From the NCBI GenBank assembly GCA_026713105.1, contig JAPOPC010000010.1, positions 1-50,756 of the forward strand: DNA of 50,756 nucleotides, in the 5' to 3' direction. Made by a program: the position numbers and the translations under genes. Below the pieces are notes generated by a model. The model had not been told where the DNA came from and ran no database searches. It saw only the letters and a program-made list of their open reading frames with translations. How positions within the stretch are numbered: the first letter of the stretch is position 1; every line of letters starts with the position of its first letter. This DNA comes from Acidimicrobiaceae bacterium. GTDB taxonomy: Bacteria > Actinomycetota > Acidimicrobiia > Acidimicrobiales > Poriferisodalaceae. Below are positions 40,065-48,174 of this stretch, one piece after another.

Positions 40065-41348
40065 ATGGCCGCTGCCGACACCGTCGAGATCACCGAGGAG
40101 CAGTTTGCCGCTGAGGCGCTGGAGTTCTTGGAGGCCAACGCCAAGCGCAAGGCCGAACGGCGCGAATTCGTCTGGGGCGAAGGGCCCGACAACGCGGCGC
40201 TCTTCGAAGAGGTCGACCGCGAGCGCGAGCTCCAGGAACTCGAGGCGTCGAAGGAATGGCGGGCCACCAAGTACGACGCCGGTTTCGGCTGGATCAGCGG
40301 GCCGACCGAGTTGGGCGGCAGCGGCATGCCCCGCAAGTACGAGCGCGTCTGGGGCCAGCTCGAGAGCCAGTTCGACACGCCCGACGGCGGATTCTTCGGC
40401 ATCGGCCTGGGCATGGTGGCACCCACCATCTTGGCCCACGCCAGCCCCGAGGTGTCCGCCGACGTGCTGCCCCAGATGTACCGGGCCGACATCGTGGGCT
40501 GCCAGCTGTTCTCCGAGCCGGGAGCCGGATCAGACCTTGCCAGCCTGCAGATGCGAGCCGAACGCGACGGCGAGGAGTGGATCCTCAACGGCCAGAAGGT
40601 CTGGACCTCGGGCGCGCATTACTCCGACATCGGCGAGGTGATCGCCCGGTCCGACTTCGACCAGCCCAAGCACCAGGGCCTGACCGGCTTCCTCGTGGAC
40701 ATGAAGGCCCCTGGCGTAGAAGTGCGACCGCTGCGCCAGATGACCGGCGGGGCGAACTTCAACGAGGTGTACTTCACCGACGTGCGGGTGCCCGATTCGC
40801 ACCGCCTCGGCGATGTGAACCAGGGCTGGGGCGTGGCGCTCACCACGCTGATGAATGAGCGAGCGGCGATCGGCGGCGGCTCAGGAGGCGGCACCGGCGG
40901 CGGCAGCTTCACCAAGTTGGCGGCGATGGCCAACCACTACGGCCTGAGCAGCGACGCGCTGTCCCGCCAGAAGCTCGCCGAGATCTACACCCACGGCAAG
41001 GTGCTCGGCTGGTCGAACCAGCGCACCATGGATGCGCTGCGGGCCGGCCGCACGCCCGGGCCGGAGATGTCGCTGTCGAAGATGGGGCTGATCCGCCAGA
41101 TGAACGCCACCTGCGAGTTCGTGGCCGACACGATCGGGCCGAGGCTGGTCGTCGACTCCGGCGAATGGGGCACGTTCTCGTGGGCCGGCTACGTGCTGGG
41201 CTTCCCGGCCATGCGCATTGCCGGCGGCTCCGACGAGGTCATGCGCAACATCGTCGGCGAGCGGGTTCTCGGATTGCCCAAGGAGCCCGGCATCGACACG
41301 ACCAGCCCGTTCCGGGACCTGAAGGTCGGCACCCAGCGCGCTGAGTGA
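40065..41348 (+). CDS. Acyl-CoA dehydrogenase
   Basis: 427 residues. This FAD enzyme introduces a double bond into an acyl-CoA and passes electrons to ETF. The FAD/substrate motifs are QLFSEPGAGSDLASLQ, WILNGQKVWTSGAHYSD, and MTGGANFNEVYFTDVRVPDSHRLGDVNQGW. The C-terminal IAGGSDEVMRNIVGERVLGLP corresponds to the GGTxExxRNIIAERVLGLP region. The N terminus is longer and charged (EFLEANAKRKAERREFVWGEG), as in some actinobacterial FadE proteins. ATG 40065 has AGGAG 6 nt upstream, a clear ribosome binding site. It is followed in the same direction by an LLM oxidoreductase. Substrate class unknown. Confidence 0.93.
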   Translation: MAAADTVEITEEQFAAEALEFLEANAKRKAERREFVWGEGPDNAALFEEVDRERELQELEASKEWRATKYDAGFGWISGPTELGGSGMPRKYERVWGQLESQFDTPDGGFFGIGLGMVAPTILAHASPEVSADVLPQMYRADIVGCQLFSEPGAGSDLASLQMRAERDGEEWILNGQKVWTSGAHYSDIGEVIARSDFDQPKHQGLTGFLVDMKAPGVEVRPLRQMTGGANFNEVYFTDVRVPDSHRLGDVNQGWGVALTTLMNERAAIGGGSGGGTGGGSFTKLAAMANHYGLSSDALSRQKLAEIYTHGKVLGWSNQRTMDALRAGRTPGPEMSLSKMGLIRQMNATCEFVADTIGPRLVVDSGEWGTFSWAGYVLGFPAMRIAGGSDEVMRNIVGERVLGLPKEPGIDTTSPFRDLKVGTQRAE

Positions 41349-41403
41349 CCGAATTCGGCTGCCGGCGGGGCCTCAGGGCTCATCGACGGGAAGGCGCAGG
41401 CGC

Positions 41404-42255
41404 ATGAGGATCGGGCTGGCAACACCGAACAGCGACTACGGGCACCGCACGACCGACATGGCGGTCGAGGCCGAACAGCGCGGCTATGACTCGCTGTGGG
41501 TGGGCGAGCACAGCCACATTCCGGCAAGCCGCGAAACACCGCACCCGGCCGGAATCGAGCTGCCACAGCTCTACTGGCACATGCGCGACCCGTTCACCTC
41601 GCTGGGCGCGGCGGCGGCTGTGACGTCGAAGATCAAGCTGGTGACCGGCGTGTGCCTGGTGCTCGAGCACGAGGTGCTCGATCTGGCGAAGAGCGTGGCG
41701 ACGCTGGACGAGGTGTCCGACGGGCGGTTCCTGTTTGGCGTGGGCGTCGGCTGGAACCAAGAGGAGCTGGCCAATGTGTCGGCGGTGCCGTGGGCGCAGC
41801 GGTACGTGGCCATGCGAGAGACGATCGAGGCGCTGCGCGGCCAATGGAGCCAGCACGAGGCGGGCTACTCGGGCACGCATGTGCACATCGAGCCGTCGTG
41901 GGTGTACCCCAAACCGGTCCAGCAGCCGGGGCCACCGGTGCTGATGGGCTGCCAAGGACGGATTGGCCTGCAGCACGCGGCGGAATATGCCGACGGGTGG
42001 TGCCCGCTCGACGACTTTCTGGGCGATCCGCGCAAGGCTGTCGATCGCTTCCGGTCCGCTGTGGAGTCCTACGGGCGAGATCCCGACCGCGTGCCGATCT
42101 CGATGTACTGCTTCAGCCGACCGACTGAAGAGAAGCTGGAGCTGTATCGGCAACTCGGTGTGGAGCGGACGGTCTTCGGCGCACCCGACGGGGCCGAGCG
42201 GCATCAACGCTTCGTGGAGCGCAATCAGCACCTCCTCGACACCTTCGCCAACTGA
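41404..42255 (+). CDS. LLM-class (F420-dependent type) oxidoreductase
   Basis: 283 residues of the luciferase-like TIM-barrel family. MRIGLATPNSDYGHRTTDMAVEAEQRGYDSLWVGEHSHIP, LVTGVCLVLEHEVLDLAKSVATLDEVSDGRFLFGVGVGW and the late LLMGCQGRIG region are typical of actinobacterial F420-dependent members, though FMN use cannot be excluded. ATG 41404 has GGGAAGG upstream. It probably acts on a small lipid or xenobiotic, with the preceding acyl-CoA dehydrogenase 55 bases away. Confidence 0.9.
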   Translation: MRIGLATPNSDYGHRTTDMAVEAEQRGYDSLWVGEHSHIPASRETPHPAGIELPQLYWHMRDPFTSLGAAAAVTSKIKLVTGVCLVLEHEVLDLAKSVATLDEVSDGRFLFGVGVGWNQEELANVSAVPWAQRYVAMRETIEALRGQWSQHEAGYSGTHVHIEPSWVYPKPVQQPGPPVLMGCQGRIGLQHAAEYADGWCPLDDFLGDPRKAVDRFRSAVESYGRDPDRVPISMYCFSRPTEEKLELYRQLGVERTVFGAPDGAERHQRFVERNQHLLDTFAN

Positions 42256-42302
42256 CGCCGGCTAGCAATGCGGATGGCTCGAGAGCGCCCGCGAGCAGGC
42301 TG

Positions 42303-43427
42303 TCAGACGCGATTCGGGACCTCATCGAGGGGGACCAGCTCGGCTTGTGGGGTCTCGATGTCGCCTTCGGGCAGCATGAAGCGCCAGAAGGCGATGCCGA
42401 AGGGGCGGCCCTCGGTGTCGAGCCAGTTGGGGGTGCCGGGGTCGGTGTGGGCGATGACGGCGGTGAAGCGGCCTTCGGCGTCGGCGACCATCTGCGCGCG
42501 GTTGAGCGAGATGGAGCGGTTGGCGTAGTCGAGCGATTGCAGGTGGCGGTTCCACAGGCTCACGTTGGCGTAGCGGCAGCGGGGCCAGCGGCCGCGGATC
42601 ACCAGTGCCTCGTCGGGCCCGACCACGAACGGTGCGAGCGCGTAGGCGGCGTCGGTGGCAGCGAGGCCGAGATCTCCGGGCAGCCCGGGTGGCGGGAATT
42701 CGTTGGGCACCAGCGAGACCCAAGACCGGGGTTCGCCCTGGGCCATCGGCGGCCGGTCCACGGTGAGCTCACGGACCATGGCGGCGATGCGACGGATGCC
42801 CGCACTGACCGTGGCATCGGACGGTCGGGGCGGGGGCGTTCCGTCGATGACCTCGATGTCCATTGCCGGCACACGATCCGGATCGGTGGCTGCATGGGTG
42901 GTGTCTTCGAAGTAGTGGCGGAAGATGATCGCTCCTTGGTCAGGCGGCAGCTCCAGCCAGTTGCGCTGCTGGGGCTCACCACCCACCATGATCTCGAAAC
43001 GGCCGTCGGCATCGACGTCGAGGGTCGAATCGTTGAGCACTCCGAGCACCTGGTTGTCCATCGACCCCCACCCAACGCTCGACTCGACGGTGATCGACAG
43101 GTAGTCGGCGCCCTTGGTCTCGCCGCGCACCCGGTAGGTGAAATCGGCTGAGACCGGGGCCTCGAAGTAGACGGTGTCAGGGTTGTCGCCCAGCAGCTTG
43201 CGGCTCGGTGCCACCAAGCGCTGGAAGCGAGGAGCTGACGGGTCACGTTCGAAGAGCCCGACGAGCCCCCACTGCAGGTAGTGCATGAGGGCGCGGTGCG
43301 CTTCGACGGCGTCGTCTTCGGTGTGGAGGTTCCACTCGGGCGAGATCCAGCGTTCGTCGGCCTCACGCAGAACCTCGATGAGCTCGCCAAGCGCCCGGCG
43401 GGACTCGGTCTCGGGGATCGCGTCCAC
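42303..43427 (-). CDS. DUF1214 domain protein
   Basis: About 374 residues from GTG 43427, 13 bases after the sulfotransferase stop; the frame is open to 43601 but overlaps that gene. The C-terminal DUF1214 region is recognisable in RYANVSLWNRHLQSLDYANRSISLNRAQ and FTAVIAHTDPGTPNWLDTEGR. The N-terminal half (ETESRRALGELIEVLREADERWISPEWN) is common in the long actinobacterial form. No biochemical role is established for the family that I know of. Co-transcribed with the sulfotransferase, so a shared lipid or steroid substrate is possible. Confidence 0.85.
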   Translation of the reverse strand: MDAIPETESRRALGELIEVLREADERWISPEWNLHTEDDAVEAHRALMHYLQWGLVGLFERDPSAPRFQRLVAPSRKLLGDNPDTVYFEAPVSADFTYRVRGETKGADYLSITVESSVGWGSMDNQVLGVLNDSTLDVDADGRFEIMVGGEPQQRNWLELPPDQGAIIFRHYFEDTTHAATDPDRVPAMDIEVIDGTPPPRPSDATVSAGIRRIAAMVRELTVDRPPMAQGEPRSWVSLVPNEFPPPGLPGDLGLAATDAAYALAPFVVGPDEALVIRGRWPRCRYANVSLWNRHLQSLDYANRSISLNRAQMVADAEGRFTAVIAHTDPGTPNWLDTEGRPFGIAFWRFMLPEGDIETPQAELVPLDEVPNRV

Positions 43428-43440
43428 GGTCGGCGCCGGC

Positions 43441-44694
43441 TCAGCCTTCTGGGGGCAGGTCGAAGTGGGAGATGTACTGCTCCGTGGCGGCGCGTATGCC
43501 CTCGGCGGTGAATCCCCAGTCCTCGGGCTTGTAGCGATGAGTGCCGTACTTGCCCTTGGGCTTGTGCGCCAGGTAGTCGCGCACGGCTTTGGCGTAGGCA
43601 TCGGTCATCGACAGGCCCATCTGCTCAAGGGCGGGGCCCAGCGCTCCGACGGGGTCGCTCACCAGCTGCGTGTAGCGGACGTCCACAAAACGCTCATCCG
43701 GCACGACGCCGGTGGTTCGCAGGTTCACCGAGTCGTTGAGCGCGAAGGCGAAGGCATCGTGCACGAATTGGGCGTACCCGCCGACATCCACGTCTTTGAA
43801 GCGCATCCAGTGGACCATGGTCGTGATGCTGGCAGTGGAGGCCATGGTGCGGGCCGGATCGCGGTGGGTCTGGATTACCCACGCGTCGCCGAAGGCCGCG
43901 AACAGCTGTGGCAGCACGAAGAGGTGGCCGGGCGTTTTGAGCACCCATCGGGTGGGACCCGCGTCGTGCTGGAGTACTTGGAGGATCTGCCGCTCGTAGC
44001 TGAAGTTCACGTCGAGGTCGGGATTCCACCCCGTCAGCGGCGCGACCATGCTCCAGTGGTAGCCGGCGAAGCTGCCGGTGGTGAGCGTGATGCACTCGAC
44101 GGGCAGGTCGGCCCGGAATTCGTGCATGGCTAGGAACTCGGGCTGGATGTCAGCCCAGAACTCCTGCTCGCACTCGCCCATCTCGCGCCGATCGGCGAGG
44201 CCAGATTCGGGCAGCGGCACCGGGTGGAGCGCCTCGGCGCCGAGCGGGGCTCGCAGGTCGGGATGCAGGTCGAGGAGCTCAAACAGGATCGTCGTGCCCG
44301 AGCGAGCGGGGCCGGCGATGATCGCCGGTGACGCGACGGGCTCTGCGGTGATGGCGGGAGTGGCGTCGATGGCTGCGGTGAGCAGCAGGCGGGTGCGCAG
44401 CGAGCGCAGCAGCTCCTGCTTGGTCATCAACCGGCCGAGCAAGTGCATCGGCGAGGCGTCCAGATCGGCAGCCAACGACTCGAAGCGTTCCTGCCAGCCC
44501 GGATCCCCCAAGTCGCCGGCAGGCATGCCGCCGACGGAGGCGGTGGCCAGCTTCAGCAGGTCACTGGCATCGATGGGCACGAGATCCCGGGGCCGCCCCC
44601 CGATCGAGTCGCCCATGAGGATGATGCGCCGCACCCAATCAGGCCGGGTGTACCGCTCACCCATGGACGCAAGCGTGATGTTGTCCTGAGTCAT
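43441..44694 (-). CDS. Sulfotransferase family protein
   Basis: 417 residues. The PAPS-binding P-loop-like element is IIAGPARSGTTILFELLDLHP (about 126-146) and the 3'-phosphate site corresponds to WVIQTHRDPARTMASTASIT. KTPGHLFVLPQLF lies between. It fits the Sulfotransfer_3 group found widely in actinobacteria, which transfers sulfate from PAPS to hydroxylated lipids or small molecules. ATG 44694 follows TACGTT by 9 nt. It is divergent from the toxin-antitoxin genes; the gap holds their operator. Confidence 0.88.
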   Translation of the reverse strand: MTQDNITLASMGERYTRPDWVRRIILMGDSIGGRPRDLVPIDASDLLKLATASVGGMPAGDLGDPGWQERFESLAADLDASPMHLLGRLMTKQELLRSLRTRLLLTAAIDATPAITAEPVASPAIIAGPARSGTTILFELLDLHPDLRAPLGAEALHPVPLPESGLADRREMGECEQEFWADIQPEFLAMHEFRADLPVECITLTTGSFAGYHWSMVAPLTGWNPDLDVNFSYERQILQVLQHDAGPTRWVLKTPGHLFVLPQLFAAFGDAWVIQTHRDPARTMASTASITTMVHWMRFKDVDVGGYAQFVHDAFAFALNDSVNLRTTGVVPDERFVDVRYTQLVSDPVGALGPALEQMGLSMTDAYAKAVRDYLAHKPKGKYGTHRYKPEDWGFTAEGIRAATEQYISHFDLPPEG

Positions 44695-44757
44695 ACGGGC
44701 GGCAACGTACCAGCGCGCCCCGATTGCGCACGCAAGTTCGATTCAGCACCACCTATT

Positions 44758-44809
44758 ATGTACAAATAAAGTAATCTCTTTTGTACATCTCGGACTGCGC
44801 TGATACGGT
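44758..44809 (+). promoter_or_regulatory. Promoter/operator of the Phd-VapC module
   Basis: Perfect 9-bp inverted repeat ATGTACAAA (44758-44766) / TTTGTACAT (44780-44788). The right arm overlaps a -35 TTGTAC (44781-44786), and after 17 bp comes -10 TACGGT (44804-44809), 6 nt before the ATG. The layout fits autorepression by the antitoxin and a leaderless mRNA. Confidence 0.75.
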
Positions 44810-44815
44810 CTGAAT

Positions 44816-45079
44816 ATGAACGTTGCCGCCACGGAGTTTCGAGCCAGATTGCGTCACTGGCTGGACTGCGCTCGCTCTGGCGAGGAGGTGGTCATCACCG
44901 AACGTGGCGTTCCTGTCGCAAGGCTCTCAGGTATCGACTCGGCTCCGACCATCGAGCGGCTGACTGCAACAGGCGTGATCTCGCGACCCGTGCGAGGCGA
45001 ACGACCCAAGGCGACAGGACAACGGCGTCCTCGTCCTCGCTCGCCCTTGTCGGATCTGGTGAGCGATCAGCGCCGCTGA
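44816..45079 (+). CDS. Type II antitoxin, Phd/YefM family
   Basis: 87 residues. The N-terminal Phd/YefM DNA-binding fold is seen in MNVAATEFRARLRHWLDCARSGEEVVITERGVPVARLS, and the C-terminal Arg/Pro-rich tail (RPKATGQRRPRPRSP) is the expected disordered toxin-neutralising part. It precedes a PIN toxin by 3 bases. It probably binds the inverted repeat at 44758-44788 to repress the operon. Confidence 0.88.
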   Translation: MNVAATEFRARLRHWLDCARSGEEVVITERGVPVARLSGIDSAPTIERLTATGVISRPVRGERPKATGQRRPRPRSPLSDLVSDQRR

Positions 45080-45082
45080 GCA

Positions 45083-45529
45083 GTGGCCATCGCGTACTTC
45101 GACGCCAGCGCGTTGGTGAAGCTGATCGTCGACGAACCCGGCAGCGAGATCGCAGAGGCGATCTGGGATGGTTGCGACGCGGCCGTATCCAGCAGGCTGG
45201 CGTTCGCCGAAGTCTGCGCTGCGCTCGCCGCGGCTGGCCGGCGGGGCGACCTCGACGAGTCGGAAGTCGTGGACTGCGAGGAGCGTTGGCAACAGATTTG
45301 GTCAAGCGTCCAGCCAGTCGAGCTCAGCGAGAACGTCGAACAGTCCGCCGGCCTGCTCGCGCGGCGCCACAGACTGCGCGGAGCCGACGCCGTCCATCTG
45401 GCAAGTGCGCTGGTGCTCGACACCGCCGACTTGGTGGTCGCGGTATGGGATCGCCGCCTCCACGGCGGAGCAGTGGCCGAACATCTAGCCGTCGTGCCCG
45501 CCACGTTGCAACGGCCGGCGAACAACTGA
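45083..45529 (+). CDS. vapC: PIN-domain toxin, VapC family
   Basis: 148 residues. The PIN active site acids are present: Asp in YFDASALVKL (residue 7), Glu in AFAEVCAAL, Asp in LRGADAVHLASAL, and Asp in VAVWDRRLH. PIN toxins cleave tRNA or other RNA using Mg2+. GTG 45083 starts 3 bases after the antitoxin stop, so translation is coupled. The pair looks intact. Confidence 0.9.
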   Translation: MAIAYFDASALVKLIVDEPGSEIAEAIWDGCDAAVSSRLAFAEVCAALAAAGRRGDLDESEVVDCEERWQQIWSSVQPVELSENVEQSAGLLARRHRLRGADAVHLASALVLDTADLVVAVWDRRLHGGAVAEHLAVVPATLQRPANN

Positions 45530-45566
45530 GAACCGCGACGCCGGAGATCTGGTTCGCCTCCGTCAC

Positions 45567-45584
45567 CATATGATTTAGCATATG
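45567..45584 (+). promoter_or_regulatory. Paired CATATG sites at the RHH-MazF start
   Basis: CATATG at 45567-45572 and 45579-45584, 12 bp apart, the second containing the start codon. TATGAT (45569-45574) is a good -10, 7 nt before the ATG at 45582, so the operator overlaps promoter and start of a leaderless mRNA. A ribbon-helix-helix antitoxin would bind such paired sites. Confidence 0.6.
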
Positions 45585-45833
45585 ACTATGGCTCGGCGTG
45601 AAGTACTGGTTCAGCTCGACGACGAACTCATCGAACGACTTGCGGCGATCGCAGCCGCTGAGGGAACGAACAGGTCCGCGTTGCTTCGTCGCGGTGCACG
45701 AGCTGTGATCGAAGCCACCGATCTGGCCGCGGCCGATGCCGAGCTCGATGCTGCATATCGCCGCCAGCCGCAGGATCCGGCGTTCGTCGAGGCGGCAGCA
45801 CGATTGGCGGCCGAGACAGCGCCGCCGTGGTAG
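45582..45833 (+). CDS. Ribbon-helix-helix antitoxin
   Basis: 83 residues. The RHH fold is in MARREVLVQLDDELIERLAAIAAAEGTNRSALLRRGARAVIE. The remaining C-terminal part (DAELDAAYRRQPQDPAFVEAAARLAAETAPPW) is a toxin-binding tail typical of MazE-like antitoxins of this type. A second ATG is at 45588. It overlaps the toxin gene by 7 bases. Confidence 0.88.
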   Translation: MTMARREVLVQLDDELIERLAAIAAAEGTNRSALLRRGARAVIEATDLAAADAELDAAYRRQPQDPAFVEAAARLAAETAPPW

Positions 45834-46150
45834 CGCGCAACGAGATCTATTGGGGTGATCTCGGGGAGCCCGGCGGGCGACGACCCCTGTGCGTGCTGAC
45901 GAGGGACGCGGCGGCTTCGGTGCTGACAGCAATCACTTGCGCTCCCATCACTCGCACGATGCGCGGCATCCGCTCGGAGGTGGAGATCGGCGTCGATGAG
46001 GGACTGCCAGCGATGTGCGTCATCAGCTGCGACAACATCGTGACCGTGCCGATTGCGCGCCTCGACCCTGAACCAGTCGGCCGACTCGGTGCCCTCAAAC
46101 GGGCACAACTCGATCAGGCACTCCGCTACGCCCTCGACATCGTGTATTGA
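45827..46150 (+). CDS. mazF: PemK/MazF-family toxin
   Basis: 107 residues. MazF features: EIYWGDLGEPGGRRPLCVLTRD at the start, TAITCAPITRTMRGIRSEVEIG, and CVISCDNIVTVPIARL. The family cleaves RNA at short sequence-specific sites. GTG 45827 overlaps the antitoxin stop. The gene appears intact and ends convergently, 93 bases from tcmP. That gap shows no clear terminator. Confidence 0.9.
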   Translation: MVARNEIYWGDLGEPGGRRPLCVLTRDAAASVLTAITCAPITRTMRGIRSEVEIGVDEGLPAMCVISCDNIVTVPIARLDPEPVGRLGALKRAQLDQALRYALDIVY

Positions 46151-46243
46151 CAAGTCCCGCAGCCGACAAGTGATCACAGGGTCCTATGCGTCCCACATGT
46201 TCGGGCGCGCTCTCAAACACTGGACTCGCGAGGCCAACTGCAG

Positions 46244-47224
46244 TCACTGCAAGAACCAGGGCTTCTCAGGAGCAAAGTGTTCGTAAAATCGCTCACCACG
46301 CTGTACCGGGCCCTCAAGGGAAGCGACATCGGGAAACAGGCTCTGTAAGCCTTGATCTTCGTCGCGTGCACGTTGCTGCCTGCGTCTCGCCTTTTCTCGC
46401 ATCGCTGGGAACTCAGCTGCCGCGTTGGCATAGATTCCACTCATTATTCGCGTGCCCGCCTCATGATCGGTAGCGAAAATCATGTAATAAATTGCCGAGC
46501 CATTTGTATTGCAGATTTCGAGAGGGTGAGTCCACCTATATCCAAGTTCTACTTCCAACCTCCAGCGCATGAAGTTTAGATATTGCTCTCGAGCCTCTGC
46601 TGCCTCGAAGATACCGGACAGTCGCGCTTCATATATCTCACGCCAACCTGTACTACCGAATAGGCGATCCAATTTGTCGGTATCGCTTGATCGGATCTGT
46701 GAACCGTCCACGGGCAGTACTCGGATAAACATTGGCGCGGCAAACAAGACGAACATTTCTACCTTGGTCGCCCTATCGCGTCGAAAATCGGCCAACGCAG
46801 CGAGAGTTGACCATGCCGCCTCCATACCGTTCGGATCGACAAATGCGAACGTTGGTGCCCATGAGTACGTGCGAAGTGCAGCCAGGGCGTCGTGAATCCG
46901 TTCGTTGCAGTCGCCGCCATAGACGATGATATTGCGTCCGGGGAACTCGCCTCTCAGCTCGGCCTCAAGTCTCGTCGCATTTGAATCCAATTCGAAGAAG
47001 CGCAACTTGGAAAATGGAGGATCGTCGATGTTCAACGCGATGCGCGCAGACCCGTCGATTTGCTCGTCCGTGAGGCGCTCGTGATTCTCGACCTCGCCCG
47101 CGAACAAGTCGAGATAGATGCGTTCACTCGAACGGTTCTTAGTTGCGGTAGTAAACGCATCAAGATATGCACGCAGCACATCTAGCTTGCCGCGCGTCCA
47201 GTATCCCCAACTCCGACCAGTCAC
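46244..47224 (-). CDS. tcmP: Three-Cys-motif partner protein TcmP
   Basis: 326 residues of the TcmP family, known as the obligate neighbour of three-Cys-motif proteins. The N-terminal half looks like a Rossmann-type, SAM-methyltransferase-like fold: IYLDLFAG (37-43) as glycine-rich motif I, RFFELDSN as the acidic motif II, GDCNERI, and FAFVDPNGME in the motif IV place. The C-terminal half (YLNFMRWRLEVELGYRW) is less conserved. The GTG start is 2 bases after the DUF5131 stop, so translation is coupled. Base composition is clearly more AT-rich than the surrounding genes, a sign of transfer. Function is not established. Confidence 0.85.
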   Translation of the reverse strand: MTGRSWGYWTRGKLDVLRAYLDAFTTATKNRSSERIYLDLFAGEVENHERLTDEQIDGSARIALNIDDPPFSKLRFFELDSNATRLEAELRGEFPGRNIIVYGGDCNERIHDALAALRTYSWAPTFAFVDPNGMEAAWSTLAALADFRRDRATKVEMFVLFAAPMFIRVLPVDGSQIRSSDTDKLDRLFGSTGWREIYEARLSGIFEAAEAREQYLNFMRWRLEVELGYRWTHPLEICNTNGSAIYYMIFATDHEAGTRIMSGIYANAAAEFPAMREKARRRQQRARDEDQGLQSLFPDVASLEGPVQRGERFYEHFAPEKPWFLQ

Positions 47225-47226
47225 GC

Positions 47227-47970
47227 CTATGCCTTCGTTTCAGGCAACTCGCCATACGTGCGGCCGTCAAGTTGGCGGCCGCCGGCCTTTGGGGTGCGGC
47301 CGCCCCACTGCTTGAAGAAGAACGCGACCTCCGAGGCGGAGCACTGGTCGCGCAGGTCTTTAACCCAGTCGGCTTCCATCGGCCGGGCACTCGGTCCGCT
47401 CTCGCCGCCGGCAATGAGCCAATGAATTCTGGACAGGTCGAGGCCTGGCATCGCCTCCAAGAGTGGCTCGGCGCTGATGAAGCGAACTGCGGCGTCGACC
47501 GAACGCAAGTGGTCGATCCGAAAGGCGTAGCGCGGCGTCTCGACGGTGACCCCCATCCACACGTTCGGAGGCCAGTCGAGGTCGTCAGCCACCGATGCGA
47601 GCCGTTTCGACCGCTTGGTGAGCACTTGGTAGGTGTGCTGCGGTGTATCGGCCATCACCGCAAACACCTTCTGAATGAAGTCCAGCGGCACCTCTGGGTG
47701 GAAGAGGTCGCTCATCGAGTTGACGAAGATCAGGCGCGGTCGACGCCAGTGACGAGGGCGGTCGAGCAGGTCGTAGTGCAGCGTGAGACCGAAACCCGGG
47801 CCGCTCAGATCGGGATCGCCGTCTCGCACGTACCGCGGATTTCCCATCGCCTTGAGGCGCTTCGCCAGCGTCAGCGCGTAGCAGTTGTCGCAGCCGACGG
47901 ATGTCCGGTCGCAACCGGTGGTGGGGTTCCATGTCGCCTCGGTCCACTCGATTCCGGTGCGATCACTCAT
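47227..47970 (-). CDS. DUF5131 (phage Gp37/Gp68-like) three-Cys-motif protein
   Basis: 247 residues. The N terminus TGIEWTEATWNPTTGC...GCDNCYA has Cys20, Cys27 and Cys30 (C-X6-C-X2-C), the three-Cys motif that resembles a radical-SAM Fe-S site. FVNSMSDLFHPEVP, YQVLTKRSKRL, VWMGVTVE, FISAEPLLE and WLIAGGESGP are the standard motifs of the phage Gp37/Gp68 family. ATG 47970 has AGGAGATC directly upstream. It is co-transcribed with tcmP and preceded by an HsdM-type methylase. Radical-SAM-like chemistry is inferred from the Cys pattern only. Confidence 0.88.
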   Translation of the reverse strand: MSDRTGIEWTEATWNPTTGCDRTSVGCDNCYALTLAKRLKAMGNPRYVRDGDPDLSGPGFGLTLHYDLLDRPRHWRRPRLIFVNSMSDLFHPEVPLDFIQKVFAVMADTPQHTYQVLTKRSKRLASVADDLDWPPNVWMGVTVETPRYAFRIDHLRSVDAAVRFISAEPLLEAMPGLDLSRIHWLIAGGESGPSARPMEADWVKDLRDQCSASEVAFFFKQWGGRTPKAGGRQLDGRTYGELPETKA

Positions 47971-48110
47971 GATCTCCTACCTTCGGCAGATGGGCGGTCG
48001 GACGAATCGTCGACTTGTGGGTCGCTCAGCGCAGCGACTCGTCGGCAAGTGCACGAACTCCAGAGTGCACCGGGGGTGTGACAAGAACCTCTGACGATGG
48101 TACGCGGGTT

Positions 48111-48173
48111 CCGCTGCCGGCGACAGAGCGAGCTGCGCTCGATGGATGCCACGCGACTCGCTCGCGGCAGCGG
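48111..48173 (-). terminator. Imperfect inverted repeat after hsdM
   Basis: CCGCTGCCG and CGGCAGCGG arms (48111-48119 and 48165-48173), extended by CGAGCGAG/CTCGCT pairs, lie right after the hsdM stop. It could reduce read-through into the DUF5131 gene. No T-tract. The rest of 47971-48174 holds no recognisable gene or hsdS remnant. Confidence 0.4.
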
Positions 48174-48174
48174 C

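Noticed and set aside
47971..48174. Remnant of hsdS between hsdM and DUF5131
   Set aside because: No frame in these 204 bases shows target-recognition-domain-like sequence; only an inverted repeat is seen.
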